From Lachnospiraceae bacterium UBA7480 (GTDB lineage: Bacteria; Bacillota; Clostridia; Lachnospirales; Lachnospiraceae): a stretch of DNA of 6,391 bases. The notes under the pieces were generated by a model. The model worked only from the letters and a program-made list of their open reading frames with translations, had not been told where the DNA came from and did no database searches. The stretch lies in contig DLOQ01000116.1 in NCBI GenBank assembly GCA_002479655.1, positions 14,925 to 21,315 on the forward strand. The letters are read 5' to 3'. This document shows positions 1-6,165 of this stretch, piece by piece (position 1 is the first letter of the stretch; the number at the start of each line of letters is the position of its first letter). A program made the translations under genes and the position numbers.

Positions 1-263
1 AGGCAAAGACCAATGACGGTTTTCAGATCGCGGAGGAAGATCTGAAGCAGCGGGGACCGGGAGATTTCTTCGGTCTGCGCCAGACGGGGATCTTACAGTT
101 TCAGGTGGCGGATATCTTTACAGACGCCATGATCCTGAAGCGTTCCAAGGAAGTGCTGGAGCGGATCGAGCAGGAGAGACCGGAAGAATTTGAAAAGCTG
201 TATGAGATCATTATGAAACAGGAAGAGATGAGTTTTATTGAGTTGCATGCGGTGTGTTTGTAA
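1..263 (+). CDS. recG: ATP-dependent DNA helicase RecG, C-terminal end (5' part outside window)
   Basis: The reading frame enters at base 3 and gives 86 codons before TAA at 261-263. The encoded tail contains TNDGFQIAEEDLKQRGPGDF followed by FGLRQTGILQF. This is the conserved RecG C-terminal region (the family reads roughly NDGF.IAE.DL..RGPGDF.G.RQSG), which includes the TRG motif area that couples ATP hydrolysis to branch migration. RecG remodels stalled replication forks and Holliday junctions in the cytoplasm. The end of the protein looks complete and normal. Its G+C is near 50%, clearly higher than everything downstream, so it is probably resident core chromosome and marks the left border of an accessory island. 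Mfd and UvrB-type helicases were considered, but the RGPGDF.G.RQ signature fits RecG best. Confidence 0.93.
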   Translation, partial: AKTNDGFQIAEEDLKQRGPGDFFGLRQTGILQFQVADIFTDAMILKRSKEVLERIEQERPEEFEKLYEIIMKQEEMSFIELHAVCL

Positions 264-286
264 AAAAATAAAATTTTGTCTCACTA

Positions 287-315
287 TTGACATAATTGTC
301 CCAAGATGTTATAAC
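287..315 (+). promoter_or_regulatory. Sigma-A type promoter of the AAA ATPase-subtilase operon
   Basis: TTGACA at 287-292 is followed after exactly 17 bases by TATAAC at 310-315, with TG at 307-308 giving an extended -10. Transcription would start near 322, about 30 bases before the ATG at 351. A purine-rich RBS (AGAGGAG, 334-340) lies 10 bases before that ATG. GACA and TGTC (289-292 and 297-300) form a short inverted repeat across the -35 box. This promoter separates the operon from recG. A second -10-like box, TATGAT at 316-321, is too far from the -35 (23 bases) to be preferred. Confidence 0.8.
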
Positions 316-350
316 TATGATAGAGCAGAATAAAGAGGAGATGGTGTGGT

Positions 351-1400
351 ATGAAAAAGAAGAATATAATCAATCTTATAAAATATTATGCCGAAAAGAA
401 TGATGCCGGTTTTCGCACCGAAGTATATGAAATAGCAAAGATTTTTGATGAGATGGGTGATTATCAACTGGCAGAATACATCATGTCCCTAATATCAAAT
501 GTTAATACTTTCGTTCCGCAGATGTCAGAAAATGAATCTGCGTTTTTTGAAAAGATTGAAGCAAAAGAGGATATGCTGCTGCTTCCGGATGAAATCACAC
601 AGGATCTTTTAGGAGTTGTGAATGCGATCGAAAGACATATGGGCATTCATAAATTCCTCTTTCAGGGAGCGCCGGGGACGGGAAAGACAGAAGCAGTAAA
701 GCAATTGGCGCGGATATTGAACAGAGAAATCTATATGGTGGATTTTTCTTCTGTTATTGACAGCAAAATGGGACAGACACAGAAAAATCTATCAGAATTG
801 TTTCAGGAGATCAATGGATTTGCGCAGCCTGATAAAGCAATCGTTCTTTTTGATGAAATAGACGCGTTGGCGCTTGACCGCACCAATTCCAATGACCTTA
901 GAGAGATGGGGCGGGCAACGTCGGCTTTATTAAAAGCCATTGACCGTATGAATGAGAATGTTGTGCTTGTAGCCACCACGAACCTGTTTGAGCATTTTGA
1001 TAAGGCGTTGATCAGAAGGTTTGACAGTGTCATTGATTTTAACAGATATTCAGAAGATGATCTGATGAATATATCCGAAAAAATGCTTAATAGATATTTG
1101 GATAAGCTTAAATTGGGAAACAGAGATATCAGGTTGTTTAGAAAAATAATGAAGTTGTTGGATGGGAAGAGGTATCCCGGCGACATCAAAAACCTCATTA
1201 AGACATCAGTGGCGTTTAGTGATATGCAGGACGGTATGGACTATTTCAGAAGACTTTATTATGCCGTTTGCGGAGAAAAGCCGGAGGATTTAAAGCTTTT
1301 ACAGGAACAGGGCTTTACCGTCAGAGAAATAGAGATCTTGACGAAAAAGTCAAAAAGCAGTGTTTCGAGAGAATTGAAGGGCGGTGTTGAAGATAAATAA
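351..1400 (+). CDS. AAA+ ATPase with C-terminal HTH-like segment, partner of a subtilisin-like protease
   Basis: This 349-residue protein is a classical AAA family ATPase with one nucleotide-binding domain. Residues 1-100 form a helical N-terminal region with no recognised domain. Walker A is GAPGTGKT at 106-113, Walker B is IVLFDEID at 164-171, sensor 1 is the ATTN at 208-211, and arginine-finger candidates R222/R223 lie in LIRRFD. PGDIKNL at 276-282 is the small helical lid, where sensor 2 would sit. Residues about 314-342 look like a helix-turn-helix (GFTVREIEILTKKSKSSVSR). No signal peptide or membrane segment is visible, so it is cytosolic. The start is fixed by AGAGGAG ten bases upstream. 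Its 3' end overlaps the subtilase frame by 17 bases, implying coupled translation. AAA ATPase-subtilase pairs recur in bacterial accessory regions. The likely role is to sense, remodel or deliver substrates for the protease, perhaps in phage defence; the cellular role is inferred. Confidence 0.85.
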   Translation: MKKKNIINLIKYYAEKNDAGFRTEVYEIAKIFDEMGDYQLAEYIMSLISNVNTFVPQMSENESAFFEKIEAKEDMLLLPDEITQDLLGVVNAIERHMGIHKFLFQGAPGTGKTEAVKQLARILNREIYMVDFSSVIDSKMGQTQKNLSELFQEINGFAQPDKAIVLFDEIDALALDRTNSNDLREMGRATSALLKAIDRMNENVVLVATTNLFEHFDKALIRRFDSVIDFNRYSEDDLMNISEKMLNRYLDKLKLGNRDIRLFRKIMKLLDGKRYPGDIKNLIKTSVAFSDMQDGMDYFRRLYYAVCGEKPEDLKLLQEQGFTVREIEILTKKSKSSVSRELKGGVEDK

Positions 1401-3657
1401 TATTTTACAGTTAAAGGGAAGATTTGAAAAAAGAAAAAATGATGCCGGATTTGGACCTGCAAAACTGCCGGCAAAGCAAAGTGTATCAGCAGCGCATATG
1501 AATGAACTGGCGGCACAGCTTGTAAGGATCAAAGAATTCTGGATGAAAAATCAGGATATCGCGGGTGCGATCGTCAGCGTACATTATACCCGTGTTGTTG
1601 CCAAAAGTAACCGGTTGAGGATCTTACTTTCTGATAAAGGAAAATCTCCGGCAGATTCCATTCGCGGCGCAAAGTTTGTGACAGAGCCATCCGGAATCGG
1701 GGGTGAAATCCACAAACATGTTTTTACACATTATGTTCAGATCGAAGCAATTGATAAGGCAATAAGCAATTTAGTCCTTGCCGCCAAAATCATCACAGAA
1801 GATTATAATGGAAAAATCACTTCAGAGCATACGGAAAAATTAGGCAGAGAGCATCCGTATACTCGTCAGGACATGAAAAAAACGAATTTTTTATATACTG
1901 TTTTAGATGCTTTTTTTGTTGAGTATTTTGATGTGGATATGAGTGAAGAAGTCGTTGATGAGGAGCGTATTATCACTATATACAGAACTAATGTGGAGAC
2001 GAAAAAATTACTGGCTAAGTTTGGCATTCATATTCCGGGAACGAGAATTATTGATGGGACGACGATTCTTTTATCACCTATTGAAGCCAATCTGCTATAT
2101 CGTAAAGCTCCATATTTAATTGCCATGAGCGTTACTGACTTTTCGCAGATAAAACTGGAAGATATTTCTGATGCAAAGATAGAAAAAGACAGTGAGATGA
2201 TCATACCGAAACCCACAAATGAGCCGACGATCGGTGTGATTGATACTCATTTTGATAAGGACGTATATTTTCATGAATGGGTAAAATATCACAATATGCT
2301 GCCAGAGGAAATAGACTTGAAACCGGAGGATTTTTATCATGGAACAGCAGTAACATCCATTATAGTAGATGGACCGAAAGGGAATCCGAGGCTGGATGAC
2401 GGATGCGGAAGATTCCAAGTGAGACATTTTGGGGTTGCTACGCAGTCGGGGTTTAGTTCCTTTGCGGTTTTAAGAAACATAAGAGATATCGTTGCGGGCA
2501 ACAGGGATATTAAGGTTTGGAATTTATCATTAGGCTCACCGGAACCGATCAAAGATAATTTCATATCACCTGAGGCGGCGGAGCTGGATCGTATTCAAAG
2601 TGAGTATGATGTCATCTTCGTAGTTGCGGGAACCAATACGCCGGATGGGAGAAGATATCCTGATATGAAAGTGGGCTCACCGGCAGATTCTCTGAATTCA
2701 CTTGTTGTAAATGCGGTGGATTTTGAAGGGAGATCAGCCTCTTATGCAAGGAGAGGACCTGTGCTTTCTTTCTTTCACAAACCCGATGTCAGCTATTATG
2801 GCGGAGACGGCACAAGAAAAGAAGAACAGATCGCTGTGTGCATGAATGATCTGGGAGCCGTATATAAGGTCGGCACATCATTTGCGGCACCGTGGATATC
2901 CAGAAAACTGGCGTATCTTATTCATGTCATGGGTATTAGCAGGGAAGTGGCTAAAGCTTTGATCATAGATTCGGCTGCCGGATGGAGAGGAAATGGGAGG
3001 ATTTCAGATACGACAGGATATGGTGTCGTCCCCAGACGTATTGAGGATATCATTCATACAAGAGAGGATGAGATCAAATTTGTGGTAATGGGAACGGCGG
3101 AGGATTATGAAACCTATACATATAATCTGCCCGTTCCGGTGGTGAATGGTAAGCATCCGTTTTATGCGAGAGCAATGCTGAGCTACTTTCCGCAATGTGA
3201 CCGCAATCAGGGCGTTGATTATACCAGTACGGAGATGGATCTTCATTTTGGCAGATTAAAAACAACCGGAGAAAAAACGAAAGTTTATCCTATTGATGAT
3301 AATAAGCAGACCGAAGAAGGACAAGCCATCTACGAAGAGGAAGCCAGAAGCATCTATCGTAAGTGGGATAATGTCAAACGAATCTGCGAGGAAATAAAGG
3401 AACGGGCAGTTCCCAGAAAAGCTTATGATGCCGGAATGTGGGGGATCAGCATCTACACAAAAGATCGTATCACATCTAAAAAAAGAGAGGCGATGCAATT
3501 TGGCGTGGTGGTTACTCTCAGAGAAATGTATGGCAAAAACCGAATTGATGATTTTATCAAAATGTGCATGGCAAAAGGCTGGATCGTGAATAGGCTTGAT
3601 GTGGAGAATCGGCTGGATGTCTATGCGAAGGCGGAAGAGGAGATTGATTTTGAGTGA
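1384..3657 (+). CDS. Cytoplasmic subtilisin-like serine protease (peptidase family S8)
   Basis: The 757-residue protein carries a complete S8 catalytic set: Asp287 in IGVIDTHFD, His319 in FYHGTAV, oxyanion Asn418 in FVVAGTN and nucleophile Ser499 in VGTSFAAP. The protease domain runs about 280-560. It is preceded by about 280 residues that do not look like a usual short inhibitor prodomain and followed by about 190 residues of C-terminal domain. No signal peptide, membrane segment or cell-wall anchor is visible, so it acts inside the cell, unlike most secreted subtilisins. The start must be non-ATG: GTG at 1384 or TTG at 1387. AAGGG at 1377-1381 spaces better for the TTG (5 bases) than the GTG (2 bases). 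The first in-frame ATG (1498) would discard residues such as LKGRFEKR and LPAK that resemble the N-terminus of related S8 proteins. Overlap with the ATPase gene supports a joint complex in which the ATPase regulates proteolysis. Substrates are unknown. Confidence 0.9.
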   Translation: MLKINNILQLKGRFEKRKNDAGFGPAKLPAKQSVSAAHMNELAAQLVRIKEFWMKNQDIAGAIVSVHYTRVVAKSNRLRILLSDKGKSPADSIRGAKFVTEPSGIGGEIHKHVFTHYVQIEAIDKAISNLVLAAKIITEDYNGKITSEHTEKLGREHPYTRQDMKKTNFLYTVLDAFFVEYFDVDMSEEVVDEERIITIYRTNVETKKLLAKFGIHIPGTRIIDGTTILLSPIEANLLYRKAPYLIAMSVTDFSQIKLEDISDAKIEKDSEMIIPKPTNEPTIGVIDTHFDKDVYFHEWVKYHNMLPEEIDLKPEDFYHGTAVTSIIVDGPKGNPRLDDGCGRFQVRHFGVATQSGFSSFAVLRNIRDIVAGNRDIKVWNLSLGSPEPIKDNFISPEAAELDRIQSEYDVIFVVAGTNTPDGRRYPDMKVGSPADSLNSLVVNAVDFEGRSASYARRGPVLSFFHKPDVSYYGGDGTRKEEQIAVCMNDLGAVYKVGTSFAAPWISRKLAYLIHVMGISREVAKALIIDSAAGWRGNGRISDTTGYGVVPRRIEDIIHTREDEIKFVVMGTAEDYETYTYNLPVPVVNGKHPFYARAMLSYFPQCDRNQGVDYTSTEMDLHFGRLKTTGEKTKVYPIDDNKQTEEGQAIYEEEARSIYRKWDNVKRICEEIKERAVPRKAYDAGMWGISIYTKDRITSKKREAMQFGVVVTLREMYGKNRIDDFIKMCMAKGWIVNRLDVENRLDVYAKAEEEIDFE

Positions 3658-3793
3658 GGGGTGACGGAGATATGCTGGTACCCTCAAAATAATATATGTT
3701 TAAAAAAGGAAAGTAAAATTTACCTTTATAAATCATATAAAATCAAAAAAATAAATACTACATGCATAAAAATGTGAAAAACACACAAAAATA

Positions 3794-3822
3794 TTGACAT
3801 AGGAACGAAAAGGATATATCAT
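3794..3822 (+). promoter_or_regulatory. Sigma-A type promoter of the RloA/RloB-like operon
   Basis: TTGACA at 3794-3799 and TATCAT at 3817-3822 are 17 bases apart. The expected transcription start is near 3829. A strong RBS, GGAGG at 3832-3836, lies nine bases before the ATG at 3846, so the leader is very short. The surrounding spacer 3658-3845 is strongly A+T rich and holds no ORF or RNA gene that I can support. The separate promoter says this pair is a separate transcription unit from the subtilase operon, although no clear terminator separates them. Confidence 0.78.
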
Positions 3823-3845
3823 AAGTTATCCGGAGGTGCTGTGAT

Positions 3846-5039
3846 ATGTTGGTACAATTTATGCTAAAAAATGTTTTGTCGTTTAAAGAAGAGACTGTTT
3901 TGGATATGACGGCAATTAATGCGTATAAGGAACATCAATGTAATTTAATAGATCATGTGACAAAAGAAAAATATCTTAGAGTTGCCGCAATTTATGGCGC
4001 AAATGCAAGCGGTAAATCTAATTTTTATATGGCAATGTCATATTTTCAAAGAATTATTTGGGAATCATTAGATAATGTAAAAAATGATAAAGCAACAGCG
4101 ATTAAAAAATATTATCACCCTTTTTCGTTCGATGGAGAAGAAGGAAATTCCGAATTTCAGATTGTACTGATTTTAGGAGATTATGAATATAAGTATGGAT
4201 TTGAATATAATTCAGATTGTATTGCTGCGGAGTGGCTATATAGAAAAAATCTACAAACAAAAAGGACTTCCAGAATCTTTGAACGCACTACGAAAAAAGT
4301 TGACTTTGGCTCATGCGTCAGAAAAGAATGTGAAGCATATAAGGAGCAGATTCCGGTTGAAACTTTGGTTTTGACTTTTTTCAATAAGTTAAAACTGAAA
4401 ACTGATGTTTTTAGGAATGTTTTTTCCAGAGTGATGGATACCTTGGTTGTTCCAATAGATTTTTGGGAGGATATAGGACTTCTAAAAGATTTTTTGCCTG
4501 AATTGATTGATAATAATAAAAGCGCATTGGTAGAATTTTTGTCTGCTATTGATACAGGTATTAAAGATATCACTTATGATGATAGTGAGAAAGAAATCAA
4601 ATTTATCACTTATCATCAGGGGAAAGACGGCGTGCTGCATCCTCTTGATTTGTATTTTGAATCAGAGGGAACCATTAAAAGTATCATGTTGTTTATTTAT
4701 GCCCGTGCCGCTATTCTTCATAACAAATCAATCTTTGTGGATGAATTGAATGTCAAATTGCATCCTCTTTTGCTGAAATTTATTATTGATTTGTTTTATG
4801 AAAATGAATCACAGGCTCAATTGATTTATACAACTCATGATACTACATTGATGGATAAAAAATTTTTCAGAAGAGATCAGATTTGGTTTGTGCAGAAGGA
4901 TGAATTTGGATATTCGGAATTATCCGCTTTGTCGGATTTTAAAGTAAGATCGGATGCTTCGTTTGAAAAAGATTATTTGGCGGGGGTATATGGCGGGATT
5001 CCGTGGTTGAAAGAATTTAGTATGAAAGAGGGGAAGTAA
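3846..5039 (+). CDS. ABC/OLD-type AAA ATPase, RloA/AbiLi-like
   Basis: This 397-residue ATPase belongs to the SMC/ABC-like group of defence ATPases (AAA_15/AAA_21 type). It opens with LKNVLSFKEE, the usual first strand of this fold. Walker A is YGANASGKSN at 50-59, an ABC-signature-like SEGT is at 273-276, Walker B is IFVDEL at 296-301 with catalytic-type Glu300 followed by KLHP, and the switch histidine is His331 in YTTHDTT. About 210 residues lie between Walker A and the signature, matching the inserted arm region of such proteins. The length is typical. All expected nucleotide-site residues are present, so it should be active. It directly precedes an RloB-family gene. That pairing matches AbiLi/AbiLii of lactococcal AbiL and RloA/RloB beside Campylobacter type I restriction loci. 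It probably dimerises on ATP and controls the RloB-like partner; the trigger is unknown. No restriction-modification gene is in the window, so here the pair stands alone. Confidence 0.87.
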   Translation: MLVQFMLKNVLSFKEETVLDMTAINAYKEHQCNLIDHVTKEKYLRVAAIYGANASGKSNFYMAMSYFQRIIWESLDNVKNDKATAIKKYYHPFSFDGEEGNSEFQIVLILGDYEYKYGFEYNSDCIAAEWLYRKNLQTKRTSRIFERTTKKVDFGSCVRKECEAYKEQIPVETLVLTFFNKLKLKTDVFRNVFSRVMDTLVVPIDFWEDIGLLKDFLPELIDNNKSALVEFLSAIDTGIKDITYDDSEKEIKFITYHQGKDGVLHPLDLYFESEGTIKSIMLFIYARAAILHNKSIFVDELNVKLHPLLLKFIIDLFYENESQAQLIYTTHDTTLMDKKFFRRDQIWFVQKDEFGYSELSALSDFKVRSDASFEKDYLAGVYGGIPWLKEFSMKEGK

Positions 5040-5720
5040 ATGGGTTCGGATGATTTATTTAAAAAGAGGCGTAAAGACAGAACTCAAAGAAAGCATGAAT
5101 ATAAATCCCCTAAAGCAAATTCTTATCTGATTGTTACAGAGGGAGAACGTACAGAACCATTATATTTTAAAGGGATGAAGAAACTTATACAAGAAAAAAT
5201 AGGAGGAGTGGTTGATGTTGTTGAACAGCCGCTTGTTGATGTGCATGGTGAGGGGTGTTCTACGACAAGACTTATTGAGACAGCAGACCAAATTATAAAA
5301 GATGCAAAAATCATCTATCAAAACGTGTGGATCGTGTTTGATAAGGATGATTTTGAAGACTTTGATCAGGCAATACTCGAAGGTGAAAATAGAGGATATA
5401 ATATAGCTTGGAGTAATCAGTCTTTTGAATATTGGCTGTATTTGCATTTTTATTATAGCGATTCTGCATTACATAGGGATCAATGGAATGATAAATTAGA
5501 TGAGATCTTTGAGAAAAATAATTTGGGTGATGGGACATATCAAAAGAATTATGATGAAATATACAGCATGGTAAATATTTATGATGGTGTAAATGCTGCA
5601 ATAAAACATGCAAAACGTAGAATGGCTGAATTTGAGAAAGGCGGATGCAAGCCATCGGAATATGATCCGGGAACAATGGTTCATAAATTGGTTGAGGCTT
5701 TAAAAGGGTATTTGGAGTAG
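5040..5720 (+). CDS. rloB: RloB/AbiLii-like protein (Toprim-like fold), probable effector
   Basis: The 226-residue protein has the RloB family plan. A very basic N-terminus (residues 8-22, many Lys/Arg) comes first. The motif YLIVTEGERTEPLYF at 29-43 has Glu34, the probable metal-binding acid. A second acidic cluster, VFDKDDFED at 99-107, contains Asp101, Asp103 and Asp104. SNQSFEYWLYLHF lies at 125-137, then PGTMVHKLVE near the C-terminus. The Glu plus DxD arrangement is that of Toprim-like folds, which suggests metal-dependent nucleic-acid cleavage, but enzymatic activity of RloB proteins is not something the sequence can prove. The ATG immediately follows the TAA of the ATPase gene with zero gap, and an AGAGGGG RBS lies within the end of that gene (5027-5033), so translation is coupled and near-equal amounts are expected. 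The protein is full length with no missing motif. Context supports a two-component abortive-infection-type module. Confidence 0.88.
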   Translation: MGSDDLFKKRRKDRTQRKHEYKSPKANSYLIVTEGERTEPLYFKGMKKLIQEKIGGVVDVVEQPLVDVHGEGCSTTRLIETADQIIKDAKIIYQNVWIVFDKDDFEDFDQAILEGENRGYNIAWSNQSFEYWLYLHFYYSDSALHRDQWNDKLDEIFEKNNLGDGTYQKNYDEIYSMVNIYDGVNAAIKHAKRRMAEFEKGGCKPSEYDPGTMVHKLVEALKGYLE

Positions 5721-5846
5721 ATGAGTTTATTGAGATGGATAAAAAGTAATATTGTTGAGCTTTTTTATGTGTATGCAAAAGTATTGCGGAAAAGCGAGAA
5801 AATGGGAAAACGTCAAATGATAAGCATATTGACATTTTGTGGATAA
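5721..5846 (+). CDS. Doubtful 41-residue ORF directly after rloB
   Basis: An ATG touches the TAG stop of the rloB-like gene and opens 41 codons, ending at TAA 5844-5846. The predicted peptide is basic and mildly hydrophobic (it begins MSLLRWIKSNIVELFYVYAK). I recognise no family. The only RBS candidate, GGAG at 5714-5717, is just three bases from the ATG. The ORF's 3' end also overlaps the -35 box of the next promoter. It could be a small third gene of the operon translated by coupling, or simply chance in A+T-rich spacer. I lean to chance. Confidence 0.2.
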   Translation: MSLLRWIKSNIVELFYVYAKVLRKSEKMGKRQMISILTFCG

Positions 5847-5857
5847 ACAAGTATATT
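5829..5857 (+). promoter_or_regulatory. Sigma-A type promoter of the small HTH gene
   Basis: TTGACA at 5829-5834 and TATATT at 5852-5857 are separated by 17 bases. Transcription would begin near 5864. An AGAGG RBS at 5884-5888 precedes the ATG at 5894 by five bases. The flanking TATTGACAT nonamer is the same as at the two upstream operon promoters. A near inverted repeat (GACA, three bases, TGTG) covers the -35 box. Confidence 0.68.
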
Positions 5858-5893
5858 GTTGCTTGTTGGAAAATATAAGAGAAAGAGGAACAT

Positions 5894-6057
5894 ATGCTTG
5901 AAGGATACATAACAGTAAAAGAAATGGAAAAAAATGGGACGTTGCTGAGAGAACTGTGCAGACCATGTGCTCAGAAGGGAAAATAGATGGTATTGCGCAG
6001 TTTGGAAAATCATGGGCAATACCTAAAGATGCTAAAAGCCTACAGACAATAGAATAA
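5894..6057 (+). pseudogene. Small helix-turn-helix DNA-binding protein, interrupted by a -1 frameshift
   Basis: The frame from ATG 5894 reads MLEGYITVKEME and then loses sense and stops at 5984-5986 after 30 codons. In another frame, from 5932 to the TAA at 6055-6057, a well-formed continuation reads KWDVAERTVQTMCSEGK and later FGKSWAIPKDAK. Joined, the two give a protein of about 54 residues in the excisionase/MerR-like small HTH class common in Clostridia (typical pattern: Y.TVKE.AEKW.V.ERTVQ..C..G.I.G...FG.SW.IP). The joint lies in a run of seven A at 5928-5934: one extra base there would restore the frame. The downstream frame has no start codon of its own and meets a stop at 5899-5901 upstream. 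A good promoter and RBS remain. It is either a fresh pseudogene, a phase-variable or slippage-expressed gene, or a sequencing error. Intact relatives bind DNA; the target is unknown. Confidence 0.72.
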
Positions 6058-6075
6058 CGACTGGCACATATAAAA

Positions 6076-6097
6076 ATCGGAAAAAATTTTTTCAGAT
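6076..6097. repeat. 22-bp near-perfect palindrome with A6T6 core
   Basis: The core GAAAAAATTTTTTC (6080-6093) is a perfect 14-bp palindrome. It extends to 22 bases as ATC...GAT with a single mismatched pair (G6079 against A6094). Having no loop and a pure A/T centre, it is a poor intrinsic terminator. It is better read as a bent A-tract or a dimeric protein-binding site upstream of the WYL-type gene. It sits 19 bases after the stop of the broken HTH gene. Confidence 0.5.
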
Positions 6098-6110
6098 ATT
6101 TCAAAAGAAT

Positions 6111-6141
6111 GACAGGATGTGTCCTCCTCAAATGATATAAT
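6111..6141 (+). promoter_or_regulatory. Extended -10 promoter and possible operator of the WYL-type gene
   Basis: TATAAT at 6136-6141 is preceded by TGA at 6133-6135, forming an extended -10. No -35 hexamer is found at the ideal distance; ATGACA at 6109-6114 is 21 bases away. Upstream lies an inverted repeat, GACA-N5-TGTC (6111-6123), overlapped by AGGA-N4-TCCT (6114-6125). Transcription would begin near 6148, leaving a short leader with GGAG at 6156-6159. The repeat is placed where a regulator could control the gene, possibly by autoregulation. Confidence 0.55.
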
Positions 6142-6165
6142 CCTTTCATGGGATTGGAGAAAATG

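Noticed and set aside
264..350. Terminator for recG
   Set aside because: No G/C-rich hairpin followed by T bases is visible, so readthrough into the ATPase operon cannot be excluded.
1498..3657. Starting the subtilase at the first in-frame ATG
   Set aside because: It has no convincing RBS and would drop an N-terminal stretch that resembles related S8 proteins; the overlap start at 1384 or 1387 fits better.
3656..3685. GAGGG/CCCTC inverted repeat just after the subtilase gene as a terminator
   Set aside because: Only five pairs with a 20-base loop, and what follows is A-rich rather than a T run, so it does not fit an intrinsic terminator on the + strand.
5739..5768. ATAAAAAG/CTTTTTTAT stem with a T run after rloB as a terminator
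   Set aside because: The stem is almost all A/T with a 13-base loop, so it would be unstable; the T run is part of the stem itself. At best a weak terminator.
5311..5910. A 199-codon open frame on the minus strand
   Set aside because: It is the antisense shadow of the RloB-like gene; the product is rich in His, Tyr, Ser and Pro with no domain signature.
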